DNA of 8,830 nucleotides from Zetaproteobacteria bacterium (GTDB lineage Bacteria; Pseudomonadota; Alphaproteobacteria; Micavibrionales; Micavibrionaceae). Positions 7,616-8,830 of the stretch are shown piece by piece. The DNA lies in contig NVXI01000004.1 of NCBI GenBank assembly GCA_002747015.1, positions 157,233 through 166,062 of the forward strand, read 5' to 3'. Both the position numbers and the translations under genes were made by a program. How positions within the stretch are numbered: position 1 is the first letter of the stretch; the number at the start of each line of letters is the position of its first letter. Below the pieces are notes generated by a model. That model was not told the DNA's origin and did not search any database. It saw only the letters and a list, made by a program, of their open reading frames with translations.

Positions 7616-7644
7616 TTGACATTGTGGCGGTAATGTTTTATTTT
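7616..7644 (+). promoter_or_regulatory. Promoter of a candidate small RNA
   Basis: A perfect TTGACA (7616-7621) is followed after 17 bases by TATTTT (7639-7644, 4 of 6). The stretch upstream (about 7575-7615) is A/T-rich and could act as an UP element, and TTGTTACAA at 7602-7610 is a small inverted repeat just before the -35. Transcription would start near 7651 and run right, opposite to the flanking genes. No plus-strand protein gene follows, so the product would be an RNA. Confidence 0.5.
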
Positions 7645-7650
7645 CAGTGT

Positions 7651-7768
7651 CTTAGGGTTGTACGTATAAGTATTATACTCTGTCTATGGTGAGCCCATGG
7701 ACAAGCATGTCCCCACACATGTTTTACTGCGTAAGAGGCTGGTTGGCGATTGTCTGACCAGCTTTTTT
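7651..7768 (+). ncRNA. Candidate small RNA, about 118 nt, antisense to the 3' end of the ygjV-like gene
   Basis: The transcript would run from the promoter at 7616-7644 to the terminator at 7736-7768. It folds into GTATAA-GTA-TTATAC (7664-7678), then a stem of GGACA (7699-7703) with TGTCC (7708-7712) around AGCA. That stem is enlarged by ATGGTG (7686-7691) pairing with CACACAT (7714-7720, one bulge), and the terminator hairpin follows. Its last 45 bases are complementary to the end of the YgjV-like reading frame. A 23-codon ATG frame (7686-7757) exists inside but has no ribosome site. It lacks the conserved SRP-RNA tetraloop region, and I recognise no 6S RNA or tmRNA features. The existence of the transcript is inferred from promoter, structure and terminator together; no family is recognised. 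Confidence 0.45.
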
Positions 7769-8290
7769 CGTATCTGTGTGCAGAGTTTCCAATTTCTTTC
7801 CTTGCCATAGTTTTAAGATATGCCCGCATGCGAATAGTAAGTTGAAGAGTGTGGCAGGGATTGAGAGCGTTAGAATGCCCGCAATGCTTAAGAGAGCTCC
7901 CGTGGTGGTTGCGTATTTACGAAAGGCTATTATATCTTGAGAAAATTTTGATGTCACATTTAGGCAAAAGGCACTGGTTACTAATGCGCCAATGATGATA
8001 TCTTGTGACATAAATATAAGTGCAGCGCAGCCTATTGGATAAAGCATGAATGAGTGTTTTTGCACTGTTATATTGGTTTTTGCTTTTAGGGCGATGATGG
8101 CGACTGTGATGGATAGAAGGTTAAGAACAAGTAGTGCTGGCTGCTCTAGTAGATACCATTGAACACTGATGATGATGCATGAGAGCGCATCGGCTTGTAT
8201 AATTTTGGATGGTGTTTTTAAATATGGTGCGCCGATATAAAAAAGATACCCTGCGAATCCTATTAGTTGCGCTATAATATATATTGTCAT
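7724..8290 (-). CDS. YgjV-family inner membrane protein, 188 aa
   Basis: This is a polytopic membrane protein that resembles the bacterial inner-membrane YgjV family (Pfam PF10688), whose function is not established. Hydrophobic segments lie at about residues 2-20, 34-48, 51-69, 82-94, 96-114 and 131-157, so six spans are likely. The family-like features are the N-terminal QLIGFAGYLFYI, the charged turn after the first span, and VQWYLL followed by LNLLSITVAIIAL. The tail from about 163 is polar. The final KAGQTIANQPLTQ is encoded by the complement of a plus-strand terminator hairpin, so this end may be a recent extension. The ATG at 8290 begins a normal family N-terminus, with a GAG-type ribosome site that lies in an inverted repeat (8294-8315). 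It is divergent from the gene at 8439 and I see no convincing promoter in the 148-base gap on this strand. Confidence 0.8.
   Translation of the reverse strand: MTIYIIAQLIGFAGYLFYIGAPYLKTPSKIIQADALSCIIISVQWYLLEQPALLVLNLLSITVAIIALKAKTNITVQKHSFMLYPIGCAALIFMSQDIIIGALVTSAFCLNVTSKFSQDIIAFRKYATTTGALLSIAGILTLSIPATLFNLLFACGHILKLWQGKKLETLHTDTKKAGQTIANQPLTQ
7736..7768 (+). terminator. Rho-independent terminator, plus strand
   Basis: GCTGGT (7738-7743) pairs with ACCAGC (7757-7762); the stem can extend inward through two wobble pairs and a G-C, and outward through an A-rich foot pairing with the T-run. Six T residues follow at 7763-7768. The T-run makes it directional for the plus strand; the minus strand lacks a T-run after the stem. 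It lies inside the 3' end of the minus-strand ygjV-like gene, so it must serve plus-strand transcription. Confidence 0.75.
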
Positions 8291-8293
8291 ATT

Positions 8294-8315
8294 CTGCTCT
8301 ATTGATAGTGAGCAG
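8294..8315. repeat. Inverted repeat over the ygjV-like gene's ribosome site
   Basis: CTGCTC (8294-8299) and GAGCAG (8310-8315) are a perfect 6-base inverted repeat around 10 bases, which themselves contain CTAT-TG-ATAG. It lies 4-25 bases upstream of the minus-strand start codon at 8290. In the mRNA it would pair the GAG-containing ribosome site into a stem; as DNA it could be an operator. Confidence 0.4.
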
Positions 8316-8329
8316 TTATATTATCAAAG

Positions 8330-8359
8330 AGGTATTAATATTTAATGAAATCAATACCT
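8330..8359. repeat. Inverted repeat in the divergent intergenic region
   Basis: AGGTATT (8330-8336) and AATACCT (8353-8359) form a perfect 7-base inverted repeat around 16 A/T-rich bases. It lies between the two divergent genes, 17 bases before the -35 of the rightward promoter. It could be a binding site for a regulator of one or both genes; no T-run suggests termination. Confidence 0.35.
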
Positions 8360-8375
8360 TAAGGTGTGTATCTTT

Positions 8376-8404
8376 TTGGTATTTAAGTGCGTTATTTGTG
8401 TAAT
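8376..8404 (+). promoter_or_regulatory. Predicted promoter of the rightward membrane-anchored gene
   Basis: TTGGTA (8376-8381, 4 of 6) and TGTAAT (8399-8404, 5 of 6) are separated by exactly 17 bases. The predicted start near 8411 gives a leader of about 28 bases before the ATG at 8439. Confidence 0.45.
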
Positions 8405-8438
8405 CATAGGTGGTTTCTTTTAATTTAAGTGAGGGATA

Positions 8439-8830
8439 ATGAAAGAAGAGCGTTTAAATTCTGGGCAGGTTAAAGAAATCACGACCAAAACAGGTGGTGC
8501 GATGTTTTTGGCGATTAGTTTTACTGCGGTGCTTACGATGGGGATTTTAATCTATTTGAAAGTTAATGGCGCGGATAATGTGGTGGTTGAAGATCTTGTT
8601 CAAGAGAGTGTGTCGCCAAGAGAGTCTCTAACGCCCATACAAGAAAAGATTCAAGCGAAACTGCCTGTGGCACGCAATGATATGGTTGTGCCGTCGAAAG
8701 ATATATTGCAGGGAAATTGGGTCTCTTTGTTCGGGCATGGCGGTGTGGTTAGTCTAAATATTTCCGGTGATGAGTATGAGATTATTTATATGCAAACATT
8801 GGATAGTGCTGTTCGAAAATATTCGAGGGG
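8439..8830 (+). CDS. Membrane-anchored hypothetical protein, 5' part (runs off window)
   Basis: The frame is open from the ATG at 8439 to the window end, giving 130 residues and continuing beyond it. A hydrophilic start (MKEERLNSGQVKEITTK) is followed by one hydrophobic segment at about 21-40 (AMFLAISFTAVLTMGILIYL), so this is a type II-like anchor with the rest probably periplasmic. Residues 45-90 are a polar linker with Pro and Glu. From about 91 a beta-rich domain seems to begin (GNWVSLFGHGGVVSLNISGDEYEIIYMQ). GAGGG lies only 3 bases before the ATG, a rather close spacing. I do not recognise the family; the pattern of a Trp-containing strand followed by G-x-V-x-L-x-I could be lipocalin- or META-like, but that is a guess. 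Confidence 0.7.
   Translation, partial: MKEERLNSGQVKEITTKTGGAMFLAISFTAVLTMGILIYLKVNGADNVVVEDLVQESVSPRESLTPIQEKIQAKLPVARNDMVVPSKDILQGNWVSLFGHGGVVSLNISGDEYEIIYMQTLDSAVRKYSR

Noticed and set aside
7686..7757. 23-codon frame inside the candidate small RNA as a leader peptide
   Set aside because: No ribosome site, and no plus-strand gene lies downstream to be attenuated.
7651..7768. SRP (4.5S) RNA or tmRNA
   Set aside because: The conserved SRP domain IV motif and the tRNA-like ends of tmRNA are absent.
7644..7829. 61-codon minus-strand frame across the ygjV 3' end and the gap
   Set aside because: It overlaps the ygjV-like frame and the sRNA region out of frame, with no recognisable start signals.

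Overview
The window looks like chromosomal DNA from an AT-rich alphaproteobacterium. The best marker is a complete groES-groEL operon. GroEL has the alphaproteobacterial wording around residues 44-62 and 250-320, the three ATP-site aspartates (52, 87, 398) and a GGM-rich tail. Nothing in the window fixes the genus. No tRNA, rRNA, CRISPR array, insertion sequence or phage structural gene is visible.

Layout from left to right. (1) Positions 1-103 hold no supported gene, but the first 30 bases contain a good minus-strand promoter that reads out of the window. (2) Two minus-strand accessory genes follow: a 197-aa protein with a DUF6973-like core (104-697, with its own promoter at 722-750) and a 438-aa orphan (808-2124). 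(3) The 378-base gap 2125-2502 carries a sigma-32/sigma-70-like groESL promoter, a possible coding remnant on the minus strand, and the groES leader. (4) groES and groEL (2503-4596) are separated by a 150-base spacer, most of which can fold into one long imperfect stem-loop; a strong intrinsic terminator follows groEL. (5) A LapG-type transglutaminase-like cysteine protease (4811-5530) and an unrecognised 92-aa gene (5642-5920) read rightwards. (6) A two-gene minus-strand operon (7485-5936) encodes an XRE regulator with a C-terminal effector-like domain and a SAM-dependent methyltransferase, driven by a clear promoter at 7527-7555. (7) Between this operon and a YgjV-family membrane protein (8290-7724, minus strand) lies a candidate plus-strand small RNA. 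It has a perfect -35 box, two hairpins and an intrinsic terminator that overlaps the 3' end of the ygjV-like gene in antisense. (8) A divergent, membrane-anchored protein starts at 8439 and runs off the right edge.

How the parts work together. groES and groEL form the only well-understood unit, and their spacer may set the GroES:GroEL ratio by RNA processing. The regulator and methyltransferase are almost certainly co-transcribed, because they are 11 bases apart and share one promoter. The LapG-like protease is likely exported and would act on a periplasmic or surface protein; no LapD receptor or large adhesin lies in the window. The most interesting unexplained element is the candidate small RNA at about 7651-7768. 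Next are the structured groES-groEL spacer and the startless open frame that overlaps the groESL promoter.
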